This document shows positions 6,359-12,519 of a DNA stretch of 12,601 nt, piece by piece. The DNA is taken from contig VBJP01000052.1 of assembly GCA_005880165.1 (NCBI GenBank), positions 1-12,601 of the forward strand. Reading direction: 5' to 3'. Under the pieces are notes generated by a model. The model did no database searches, had not been told where the DNA came from, and saw only the letters and a list, made by a program, of their open reading frames with translations. Source of the DNA: Chloroflexota bacterium. GTDB taxonomy: Bacteria > Chloroflexota > Limnocylindria > QHBO01. Within the stretch, counting starts at the first letter, position 1. Each line of letters begins with the position of its first letter. The translations under genes and the position numbers were made by a program.

Positions 6359-6811
6359 CTGGGAGACGCGGTTCGTTTCAACACGGTCCTCGAATCGGCG
6401 CGCGGCGGAGGCGCGGTCGCGCTCATTCCTCCGGAGTTCGTGAAGCCGCTTGGCGGGCTGAAACAGATGCGGGTCTTCGGCACGGTCAACGGCGTGGCCT
6501 TCCGAAGTAGCACGATGCCATACCGCGGGGGCTTCTACCTGGGTCTGCACAAGGCCACGCGCGAGGCGGCGGGCGTCGGGTTTGGCGACCCGCTGGAGAT
6601 CGAGATCACGCGCGACGACTCCCCGCGGGTGCTCGCCCTGCCAGCCGAGCTCGAGGCGGCCTTCGCTGATGAGCCGGCGTTGGGAGACCGCTTCGCATCG
6701 CTCTCCTTCTCGCGGCGTCGCGAGCTCGCCGACCCGATTGGCGAGGCCAAGCGTCCGGAGACGCGCGCCCGCCGCCTGGAGGAGGCACTGGCCCGACTTC
6801 GCCAGGGCTAG
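6359..6811 (+). CDS. DUF1905 / YdeI-OmdA-like protein, probable CTG start
   Basis: A 150-residue protein with an N-terminal DUF1905 beta-barrel-like domain (about residues 5-85: VRFNTVLES, IPPEFVKPLGG, VNGVAFRSS, YLGLHKATREAAGVGFGD, LEIEITRDDSPR). A short YdeI/OmdA helical motif follows at the end (FASLSFSRRRELADPIGEAKRPETRARRLEEAL). The biochemical role of the family is not established; bacterial YdeI-like proteins have been linked to stress or peptide resistance. The domain begins right after the murA stop and there is no usual start codon before it. CTG 6359, 6 nt after AGGAGG, fits best and gives LGDAVRFNT as first residues; CTG 6353 would have no spacer. It is therefore probably translationally coupled to murA. 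The stop shares CTAG with the convergent glycosylase gene. Confidence 0.85.
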   Translation: MGDAVRFNTVLESARGGGAVALIPPEFVKPLGGLKQMRVFGTVNGVAFRSSTMPYRGGFYLGLHKATREAAGVGFGDPLEIEITRDDSPRVLALPAELEAAFADEPALGDRFASLSFSRRRELADPIGEAKRPETRARRLEEALARLRQG

Positions 6812-7626
6812 GCGGGGGCCCGCTGGCAGGCCGGGCACCAAAACGTGAGGCGGGCGAACTCGCCCTGGCGGCTCAGCTCGATGCGGGTTCCGCAACGGCG
6901 ACAGGGACGGCCGGCTCGCCGGTAGACCCACAGCCGTGCCCCAGGCCTCCGCTCGCCGGTCGTGGTGCGGACGCCGGCAATCGCCGCAGCGCGCAGCACA
7001 CGATGGGCGGCGACGACCAGGCGTTCGAGCTCACCCGCGCGCAGGTCCTCGACCGCGGTCCGGGGGTTGACGCGCTCCATGAAGAGCACCTCATTGCGGA
7101 CGACGTTGCCGATGCCGGCGAGCGCGCACTGATCGAGGAGCGCCTCGCCGATGGCCGTGTGAGGGAGTTTTCGGAGGTTGGCCACGGCATCGGCGGCATC
7201 GAAATCAGGCCCAAGGAGGTCAGGACCCAGCCGTGCCAGCGCCTTGGATCGCGCCGCCCCCACATCGGTCAGGAGTTCGACGGTTGGGCAGTCGAAGCAG
7301 ACCGCCACGGCGTGATCGGTACGGAGCACCAGGGTTGCCCGCCGATCCGCGAGGCGCCACGCCTCGCCCGGTCGGTAGCGATGCCAGGAGCCGGACATCC
7401 GCAGATGGTTGCGCAGGATCCGTCGACGACGACCCTCACCGAACGTGATCAGCAGGTGCTTGCCACGGGACTCGACCTCGGTGATGCGCAGCCCCGCCAG
7501 GCCGGAGAGGTCTGGCACGCTGCGCAGGAGCGGACCGGGCCGGGCACGCGCCTCCAGCAGGGTCTGACCCAGCAGCACCCGCCGCAGCCCAGTGGCGACC
7601 CGGAAGAGCGTGTCACCTTCCGGCAT
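6808..7626 (-). CDS. nei: Nei/Fpg-family DNA glycosylase (endonuclease VIII-like)
   Basis: A base-excision repair enzyme that removes oxidised bases and cuts the abasic site by beta/delta elimination. It has 272 residues. The N-terminus MPEGDT carries catalytic Pro2 and Glu3, which must be exposed, so this ATG is the true start; upstream in-frame codons would bury Pro2. Lys56 in SRGKHLL matches the conserved lysine. The helix-two-turns-helix is LLDQCALAGIGNVVRNEVLF (163-182). A C-terminal zinc finger has Cys242, Cys245, Cys264 and Cys267 (CRRC and CPAC). MPEGDT and the AGIGN motif favour Nei over MutM/Fpg. It is divergent from mreB with a 144-bp spacer. Exact lesion preference cannot be read from the sequence. 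Confidence 0.93.
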   Translation of the reverse strand: MPEGDTLFRVATGLRRVLLGQTLLEARARPGPLLRSVPDLSGLAGLRITEVESRGKHLLITFGEGRRRRILRNHLRMSGSWHRYRPGEAWRLADRRATLVLRTDHAVAVCFDCPTVELLTDVGAARSKALARLGPDLLGPDFDAADAVANLRKLPHTAIGEALLDQCALAGIGNVVRNEVLFMERVNPRTAVEDLRAGELERLVVAAHRVLRAAAIAGVRTTTGERRPGARLWVYRRAGRPCRRCGTRIELSRQGEFARLTFWCPACQRAPA

Positions 7627-7634
7627 GGGGGCAG

Positions 7635-7640
7635 ATGGTA
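7635..7640 (-). promoter_or_regulatory. -10-like TACCAT before nei, near-leaderless
   Basis: On the minus strand TACCAT ends 8 nt before the nei ATG, the same hexamer as before the gene at 4426. No Shine-Dalgarno is present in the C-rich 8-nt spacer, so a 5' leader of about 2 nt is predicted. No -35 consensus is visible. Confidence 0.4.
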
Positions 7641-7688
7641 CTCGTGGTGAGCCGGTTTCGAGGAGGCGGTTACGGCCACGCGGGCCGG

Positions 7689-7694
7689 TATACT
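7689..7694 (+). promoter_or_regulatory. -10 element TATACT, candidate mreB promoter
   Basis: TATACT matches the -10 consensus at five of six positions and is the best such match in the nei-mreB spacer. It predicts a GC-rich leader of about 70 nt before the mreB ATG at 7771. GCGGG-CGC-CCCGC (7695-7707) can form a hairpin right at the predicted start, and a perfect palindrome GCCGCGGC lies at 7725-7732. No good -35 and no Shine-Dalgarno before the mreB ATG are seen. Confidence 0.45.
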
Positions 7695-7770
7695 GCGGGC
7701 GCCCCGCGGGACCCGACCACGACCGCCGCGGCCGGCGCTCAAGCATGCAACAGGCACCGCGCAGCGCACC

Positions 7771-8766
7771 ATGAAAATCGGCATCGACCTCGGGACCGCC
7801 AACATCCTGGTCTACGTCAAGGGCAAGGGTGTGGTGCTCAACGAGCCCTCCGTGGTTGCCATCCGCGACGACGACAACCGTCTCGTCGCGGTCGGCGAGG
7901 AGGCTCGCGAGATGATCGGCCGCACACCCGGCAACGTGCGCGCCATCCGTCCCATGCGGGACGGCGTGATCGCCGACTACCTGATCACCGAAGCGATGCT
8001 GCGCTACGTGATCAACAAGGTCGCGCGCGTCCGGATCTTCAAGCCGGACGTCATGATCAGCGTCCCGTCCGGCGTGACGAGCGTGGAGAAGCGCGCGGTG
8101 CGCGACGCGGCGCTCAAAGCCGGTGCGCGTGAGGCGTCGCTCATCGAAGAGCCGCTGGCGGCGGCGATCGGGGCCAACGTCCCCATCTCCGGCCCGTCCG
8201 GCAACATGATCATCGACATCGGCGGCGGAACGACGGAGATCGCAGTCATCGCGCTCGGCGGGATCGTGGTCAGCGATTCTGTCCGGATCGCCGGCAATCG
8301 GTTCGACGAGTCGATCGCCAACTACATCCGGCGCAAGTACAACCTGATGATCGGGGACCGCACCGCCGAGGAGGTGAAGATCCAGATCGGATCGGCGCTG
8401 CCGCTCGATGAGCCCCTGACCATGGAGGTCAAAGGGCGCGACCTGATCGCCGGCCTGCCACGGACCATCCCGATCACCTCCTCTGAGGTCACCGAGGCGA
8501 TCGAGCAGCCGCTTCAGCAGATCGTGAGCGCGGTGCGCAACGTGCTCGAACAGACGCCACCCGAGCTGTCCAGCGACATCATCGACAAGGGGATGGTGAT
8601 GTCCGGGGGCGGATCGCTACTCCGCAACCTGGACACCCTGCTCACCCAGGTGACCGGCATCCCATGCCACGTCGCGGAGAACGCGCTGAACTCGGTCGCC
8701 GTGGGCACGGGCCTTGCACTGGAGCAATACACGACCTTCCGCAAGAGTCTGGTGAGCAGCGCGTGA
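7771..8766 (+). CDS. mreB: Rod-shape-determining actin homologue MreB/Mbl
   Basis: A bacterial actin that forms membrane-bound filaments guiding lateral cell-wall synthesis. It has 331 residues. Nucleotide-binding motifs are intact: phosphate 1 DLGTAN (6-11), phosphate 2 DIGGGTTE (149-156), and the adenosine motif VMSGGGSLL (276-284). The conserved blocks KGKGVVLNEPSVVAI, VGEEAREMIGRTPGN, IRPMRDGVIADY and RTAEEVKIQIGSA place it in the MreB/Mbl/MreBH group, with the first block especially close to Bacillus Mbl. The protein begins directly at MKIGIDLG, without an amphipathic N-terminal extension. No mreC or mreD follows, unlike the classical mre operon. Its TGA overlaps the GTG of the PHP gene. 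Position after murA supports an Mbl-type identity. Confidence 0.96.
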   Translation: MKIGIDLGTANILVYVKGKGVVLNEPSVVAIRDDDNRLVAVGEEAREMIGRTPGNVRAIRPMRDGVIADYLITEAMLRYVINKVARVRIFKPDVMISVPSGVTSVEKRAVRDAALKAGAREASLIEEPLAAAIGANVPISGPSGNMIIDIGGGTTEIAVIALGGIVVSDSVRIAGNRFDESIANYIRRKYNLMIGDRTAEEVKIQIGSALPLDEPLTMEVKGRDLIAGLPRTIPITSSEVTEAIEQPLQQIVSAVRNVLEQTPPELSSDIIDKGMVMSGGGSLLRNLDTLLTQVTGIPCHVAENALNSVAVGTGLALEQYTTFRKSLVSSA

Positions 8767-9653
8767 GCCTGGCGGCGCAGACGGTCGCTGCCCGAGCCGG
8801 GGTGCGCGAGAAGACCGGAGCGCCAAGGACAACGCCCAAGGCGTTCGCGGATTTCCACATCCACACCCGGTTCAGCCGCGACTCGATCCTTTCCGAGGAC
8901 AAGTTCATCCGCGTCGCGCTCGAGCGCGGCCTGACACACGTGGCGATCACCAACCACAACAACGTCGAGGGCGCGATTGCTGTCCGCGATCGCGCTCAGG
9001 AGCTTGGCGTCGATGACCAACTGACGGTGATCCTGGGCGAGGAGGTGAGTACCGTCGACGGCGAGGTGGTGGGCCTCTACCTCCACCACACGATCCCGAG
9101 AGGTCTTTCCGCGGACGAAACGGCGGACGAGATCCACCGCCAGGGCGGACTCGTCAGCATCCCGCACCCCTTTGATCCCTTCCGCGGCTCGCACATCCGA
9201 GAAGTACCGCTGACGAGACTGGCGGAGGCTGGCAAGATCGACGCCGTGGAGGTCTTCAACAGCCGCGTCACATTCCAGCGCCACAACCTGCGCGCCGCAG
9301 AATTCGCGGCGCGCTACGGCCTACCCGCCATCGCCTGCAGCGACAGTCATGCGAGCTACGAGATCGCGATGAGCACCAACGCGCTGCCGCTCTTTGGGAG
9401 CGCGGCTGAACTGCGCGCGGTGCTTCCGCAGAACCAGTGGCACGCCAGCCGCTCGACGATCCTGGTGCACCTGACGACTCGCTACGCCGTCTGGAGCAAC
9501 ATCGTTCGCCGATGGATGGGGCGCGAGACGGCCGCCGCCCCGGTGCTCGGGCCGGAGCCGCCCGCACGCTTTGAGCACGAGCCGATCGAGCGGCCCGACC
9601 GTCGAGAGCTGCCCGATCCCCATGATCCGGAGGCGTCGTCGAACCGTGGCTGA
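8763..9653 (+). CDS. PHP-domain metal-dependent phosphoesterase
   Basis: A 296-residue protein with a PHP domain (about residues 28-215), the fold of histidinol phosphatases and polymerase-associated phosphoesterases that bind two or three metals. Visible metal-site motifs are DFHIHTRFS (His32, His34), ITNHNN (His65), GEEVST (Glu93/Glu94), PHPFD (His135) and CSDSH (Asp194, His196). In many relatives the second motif is TDH; here Asp is replaced by Asn64. A Pro/Glu-rich, probably disordered tail covers about residues 255-296. The substrate is unknown; a nucleotide, polynucleotide or phospho-compound is possible. The GTG start lies inside the mreB stop (GTGA), and its end overlaps the next gene, so the three are translationally coupled. 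A longer in-frame start upstream would lie inside mreB and adds nothing domain-like. Confidence 0.88.
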   Translation: MSLAAQTVAARAGVREKTGAPRTTPKAFADFHIHTRFSRDSILSEDKFIRVALERGLTHVAITNHNNVEGAIAVRDRAQELGVDDQLTVILGEEVSTVDGEVVGLYLHHTIPRGLSADETADEIHRQGGLVSIPHPFDPFRGSHIREVPLTRLAEAGKIDAVEVFNSRVTFQRHNLRAAEFAARYGLPAIACSDSHASYEIAMSTNALPLFGSAAELRAVLPQNQWHASRSTILVHLTTRYAVWSNIVRRWMGRETAAAPVLGPEPPARFEHEPIERPDRRELPDPHDPEASSNRG

Positions 9654-10827
9654 ACCACGCGATCCGGGCCACGCCGAGCATCCGAGCGCCCCCCACGAGC
9701 ACGGCCACTCGTTCTACGAACCGGGCGAGTTCCTCGACGCCCCTGCCTCGGAGCCGATCCCTGAACGGGAGGTAAGCCTCGCTCGCCGCTTCCTGAACCT
9801 GCGGACCATTGGGTCGATCGTCTTCGGGGTTGCTCTCCTGGTCCTGCTCTTCGTCTTCGTGCTGGGCGTCGATTGGGGCCGGACCTGGTCGCAGATCGTC
9901 CACGCGAATCTGGGTCTCCTGTTCGTCGCACTGGCGATGTACTACCTGACCTTCCCCCTGCGCGGCTTCCGCTGGGCTTTCATCCTGCGTCGTACCGGCA
10001 CGCCGATTCGCCTGGTGCCGGCGACGGAGATCCTGTTCCTCTCGTGGTTCGTCAACTGCCTGGTGCCGGCCAAGCTGGGGGACCTGTATCGGGCCTACCT
10101 GCTGAAGGGCACCTACGGCGCTTCAGCCTCTCGGACGGTGGGGACGATCTTCATCGAGCGCATCGCCGACATCATCGTGGTCTTCGGGCTGGACCTGGCG
10201 GCTGGCTACTGGAGCTTCCGGGGCCGGCAACGGCCGGAGGTGGACGCACTCTTCATCGCCGGTTTCGTGGTTGCGGTGGCGTTGGTCCTCTTCGTCCTGG
10301 CGCTGCGCTTTGCGGGCGGTCACCTGACGCGCTTCCTGCCATCCCGGCTTGCCGACCTCTATGAGCGGTTCCACGAGGGCAGCACGGGAGCGCTGACGCC
10401 CGCATCCGTCCCCGTCATCGTCATGGTCACCGGCGCCATCTGGCTGCTTGAGGGACTGCGACTCTATTTCGTGATCCATGCGCTGAACCTGCCGGCCGCT
10501 CACCTCGGGATCAGCGCGTCCGTCTTCGTGGCGCTGGCTGCGGCCCTGTTGACCGCCATTCCCCTGACCCCGGCAGGGGTCGGCTTCGTGGAAGCGGGAA
10601 TCGTGGGAGCGCTGCTGATCTACGGGGTGCCTCACGAGTCGGCGGTTGCGGTTGCGCTCACGGACCGTGCCATCTCGATCATGACCGTCATCGTGCTCGG
10701 CGGCATCCTGTACGCCTTCAGCGGCATGGTGCGACGTGCCCACGGAGCCGGACCGGCGCAGCGGGGGCGCCTTCGAGGCCAGAAGACCGTCGCCGGCGCT
10801 CCATCGGGCAAGATCGGCCAGCCATAG
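9646..10827 (+). CDS. UPF0104/YbhN-type multi-pass membrane protein (LPG-synthase TM family)
   Basis: A 393-residue membrane protein of the lysylphosphatidylglycerol synthase TM / UPF0104 family. The first 50 residues are soluble and His/Pro/Glu-rich. About seven to nine hydrophobic segments follow, near residues 54-74, 86-103, 125-142, 165-185, 201-222, 255-275, 291-308, 312-327 and 335-360. The family motif is VNCLVPAKLGDLYRAYLL (136-153), with TPAGVGFVEAGIVG (308-321) and TDRAIS near the end. Known relatives include the flippase part of MprF and YbhN, proposed to handle lipids; the substrate here is unknown and no aminoacyl-transfer domain is attached. GTG 9646 is chosen because GGAGG lies 12 nt upstream and it overlaps the PHP stop; ATG 9622 or 9571 would only extend the disordered N-terminus. 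The C-terminal tail is basic. Confidence 0.88.
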   Translation: MAEPRDPGHAEHPSAPHEHGHSFYEPGEFLDAPASEPIPEREVSLARRFLNLRTIGSIVFGVALLVLLFVFVLGVDWGRTWSQIVHANLGLLFVALAMYYLTFPLRGFRWAFILRRTGTPIRLVPATEILFLSWFVNCLVPAKLGDLYRAYLLKGTYGASASRTVGTIFIERIADIIVVFGLDLAAGYWSFRGRQRPEVDALFIAGFVVAVALVLFVLALRFAGGHLTRFLPSRLADLYERFHEGSTGALTPASVPVIVMVTGAIWLLEGLRLYFVIHALNLPAAHLGISASVFVALAAALLTAIPLTPAGVGFVEAGIVGALLIYGVPHESAVAVALTDRAISIMTVIVLGGILYAFSGMVRRAHGAGPAQRGRLRGQKTVAGAPSGKIGQP

Positions 10828-10860
10828 CCGATCGCCGCGCTCGCGGTACCTTCCTCCTAT

Positions 10861-10873
10861 TGAGGCAGCCTCA
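10861..10873. repeat. Perfect inverted repeat TGAGGC-A-GCCTCA
   Basis: Two 6-bp arms around a single central base, in the 128-bp spacer between the membrane-protein gene and the XRE gene. The one-base centre rules out a simple hairpin, but the size suits a dimeric regulator operator. It lies 44 bp upstream of the candidate -10 at 10917, so binding here could activate or repress. Confidence 0.35.
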
Positions 10874-10892
10874 CCCCGCGGCCATGCTGCGG

Positions 10893-10902
10893 GTGCATGC
10901 AC
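10893..10902. repeat. Perfect palindrome GTGCATGCAC, candidate operator
   Basis: A self-complementary 10-mer in the XRE upstream region, ending 14 bp before the TATAAG hexamer and so covering the -35 position. This is a plausible place for repressor binding, including autoregulation by the XRE protein. Only one copy is seen here, so it is a hypothesis. Confidence 0.35.
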
Positions 10903-10916
10903 GCACCACTCCGGTG

Positions 10917-10922
10917 TATAAG
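10917..10922 (+). promoter_or_regulatory. -10-like TATAAG upstream of the XRE gene
   Basis: TATAAG matches five of six consensus positions. Counting 7 nt on gives a predicted transcription start exactly at GTG 10929, an in-frame alternative start for the XRE protein. This fits the leaderless pattern of other genes in the window. No -35 consensus is seen; the palindrome GTGCATGCAC occupies that region. Confidence 0.45.
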
Positions 10923-10955
10923 GTCCGGGTGGCGTGCGCCGCAGCAAGCAGTGGC

Positions 10956-11354
10956 ATGACGTTCCAATCGCCTCGAACCTTCAACACCTGGCTCCGAGGC
11001 CAGCTGAAGGAAAAGAAGATGAGTCAACGCCAGCTCGCCCTGCAGTCGGGGGTCGATCACTCGACGATCTCCCGCCTGATCAAGGGGGACCGCATGCCAT
11101 CGCTTGGGACAGCAACCAAGCTTGCGCGCGGCCTCCGCGAGATTCGTGACGAGGCCGATAGCCCCGGCTATTTCGCGAGCGTCTCCTCGCGCCAGGTCCT
11201 TCCCACTACGCGCGTCGAATACGCTCTCCGCGGGGATGAGCTGCTGACCGAGGGTGACGTCCGAGAGCTGATGCAGGCGTACATCACGCTGCGCACCCGT
11301 CGGCTCCGTGACGGGGGCAACAACGGCGCACCCGGCCTCTCCAGAGGCACCTGA
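10956..11354 (+). CDS. XRE-family helix-turn-helix regulator
   Basis: A 132-residue DNA-binding protein. The HTH spans about residues 9-58: FNTWLRGQLKEKKMSQRQLA leads into LQSGVDHSTISRLIKGDRMPSLGTATKLARGL, with the recognition helix at VDHSTISRLIKG. The C-terminal half (ISRQVLPTTRVEYALRG region and DVRELMQAYITLRTRR) is not a recognised sensor domain and may dimerise. Start choice is uncertain. ATG 10956 has no Shine-Dalgarno, whereas in-frame GTG 10929 sits at the predicted +1 of a TATAAG promoter and would add nine small residues. Two inverted repeats upstream suggest autoregulation. It ends 3 nt from the convergent endonuclease IV gene. Targets are unknown. Confidence 0.87.
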   Translation: MTFQSPRTFNTWLRGQLKEKKMSQRQLALQSGVDHSTISRLIKGDRMPSLGTATKLARGLREIRDEADSPGYFASVSSRQVLPTTRVEYALRGDELLTEGDVRELMQAYITLRTRRLRDGGNNGAPGLSRGT

Positions 11355-11357
11355 CCC

Positions 11358-12350
11358 TCAGGACTTCGGCGGGATGCGAATCGCCCGCCGCGTCATCCGG
11401 AATGCGCTTGGCGGCAACGCCGGCAGAGCGCTGGCTCCGGCGTAGAGCAGCCACGCACGGCGCATGTTCACCGCGTCGTAGCCAGCCTCCACCCCCGGCG
11501 TCTCCAGCATGAAGGCCGTCGCGGGCGCCAGGCGTTGGTCGCGCAGGAAGGCGCCCAGCCCGGCTGGACCGATCCGCCCCGCTCCCAGGTGCTCGTGACG
11601 ATCGTTTCGCGACCCCCGCTCGGAGCGCGAGTCATTGAGGTGCACGAGCAACAGCCGATCGATGCCCACGAGCTCATCGAAGCGATCGATGAGCGCCACC
11701 GCCGAACCCGGGTCCGCGATGTCGTAGCCGGCGCCCCACAGGTGCGCCGTATCCAGGCAGAAGGCGAGCGGGCCGGCGTGGTCGCCACGGAGCGCGGCCG
11801 TGGCGTCTAGGATCTGCGCCAGCTCTTCGACGGTCGATCCGATGTTGTCTCCGCCTCCCGCGGAGTTCTCCAGGACGAGGGTCACCCGAGGCGGCGCCTC
11901 GGAAAGGGCGGCGGCCGCGTTCTCGGCGATGCGCCGGAGGCCGGCCTCTGTTCCACCACCACGGTGCGAACCGATGTGGGTGTTGACCAGGGTCGCCCCG
12001 TATGCGGGTGCTCGCTGGAGCTCGTGGATCAGGCCGGTGCGCGATTGCGAAGCGAACGGTTCGGCGGTTCCCGCCAGGTTGATCAGGTAGCTGGCGTGGA
12101 CCGCAACGGGCTGAATTCCAGCCCGGGCGAGATAGGCGATGAATGTCGCGGCATCGGGAGGGGCCGCGGGACGCCGTCGCCAGGCCGTCGGGTTGTCACT
12201 GAAGATCTGAAGGGCCGTGGCGCCGATCTGGCGGGCGCGCCGTCCCGCGCGCATCAGGCCGCTCCCCACCCCCAGGTGGATTCCCACGCGCGGGGCTTCG
12301 GAGGGCCATGTCAGTCGTCGTCGTGGGTCATCTGCTACGGTGCGGGGCAT
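11358..12350 (-). CDS. nfo: Endonuclease IV (AP endonuclease, Nfo family)
   Basis: Cuts DNA 5' of abasic sites in base-excision repair, using three metal ions in a TIM barrel. All nine ligands align with E. coli Nfo: His85, His125, Glu161, Asp200, His203, His237, Asp250, His252 and Glu283, in HASYLINLA, NTHIGSH, LVLENSAGGG, CLDTAHLWGAGYDI, HLNDS, RHEHLGAGRIG and LETPG. It has 330 residues from ATG 12350. The first 20 or so residues (Arg-rich) lie before the family start, and GTG 12287 would give 309 residues beginning GIHLGVGSG, close to the E. coli N-terminus. The ATG overlaps a start on the other strand in CATG. A C-terminal extension of about 35 residues is Ala/Leu/Pro then Arg-rich. Confidence 0.93.
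   Translation of the reverse strand: MPRTVADDPRRRLTWPSEAPRVGIHLGVGSGLMRAGRRARQIGATALQIFSDNPTAWRRRPAAPPDAATFIAYLARAGIQPVAVHASYLINLAGTAEPFASQSRTGLIHELQRAPAYGATLVNTHIGSHRGGGTEAGLRRIAENAAAALSEAPPRVTLVLENSAGGGDNIGSTVEELAQILDATAALRGDHAGPLAFCLDTAHLWGAGYDIADPGSAVALIDRFDELVGIDRLLLVHLNDSRSERGSRNDRHEHLGAGRIGPAGLGAFLRDQRLAPATAFMLETPGVEAGYDAVNMRRAWLLYAGASALPALPPSAFRMTRRAIRIPPKS
12336..12341 (+). promoter_or_regulatory. Extended -10 element (TGC-TACGGT) before the small membrane ORF
   Basis: TGCTACGGT has the TGn extension and a TANNNT hexamer ending 7 nt before ATG 12349, almost the same as the element at 4414. This predicts a leaderless transcript and is the best support for the short ORF that follows. 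It overlaps the 5' part of the leftward nfo gene. Confidence 0.4.
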
Positions 12351-12471
12351 GGCGCCCCCCGAGGAACCGCATCCCGGGCTCGACCTGCTGACGATCGCCC
12401 TGCTCGTCTTCTTCCTGTCGCTGATCGTGATCGTCGCTGCGCTGCTCTTCTTGCCGGCCGTCTTCCACTGA
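12349..12471 (+). CDS. Tiny single-helix membrane protein, hypothetical
   Basis: Forty residues: a short acidic, Pro-rich start (MAPPEEPHPG), then one hydrophobic helix (about residues 12-37, LDLLTIALLVFF and VIVAALLFLP) and a short end. It is too short for domain assignment. Third codon positions are nearly all G/C and a TGn-TANNNT promoter element lies at leaderless distance, both in favour. Against: it is very short and its ATG overlaps the nfo ATG on the other strand. If nfo begins at GTG 12287 the overlap of coding regions disappears. It could be a membrane-anchored small regulator or a chance ORF. Confidence 0.45.
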   Translation: MAPPEEPHPGLDLLTIALLVFFLSLIVIVAALLFLPAVFH

Positions 12472-12519
12472 CCGATGGCGACGCCCGAAGCGGCGTTGAG
12501 CGACCTCGGGTGATCCCGC

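Noticed and set aside
7627..7746. In-frame upstream extension of nei giving 312 residues
   Set aside because: Pro2 and Glu3 of MPEGDT must follow the initiator Met for catalysis, so the extension cannot be part of the active enzyme.
8664..8762. In-frame upstream extension of the PHP gene inside mreB
   Set aside because: It overlaps certain mreB coding sequence by about 100 nt and adds no domain; GTG 8763 at the mreB stop is a normal coupled start.
10835..10846. CCGCG-CT-CGCGG inverted repeat after the membrane-protein gene as a terminator
   Set aside because: The stem is only five pairs with a two-base loop (four pairs with a usable loop), and no T-run follows, so a rho-independent terminator is not supported.
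12476..12514. Twelve-codon ORF (MATPEAALSDLG) in the context CCGATGG after the small membrane ORF
   Set aside because: Too short, with no supporting signal beyond the common CCGATGG context; most likely chance.
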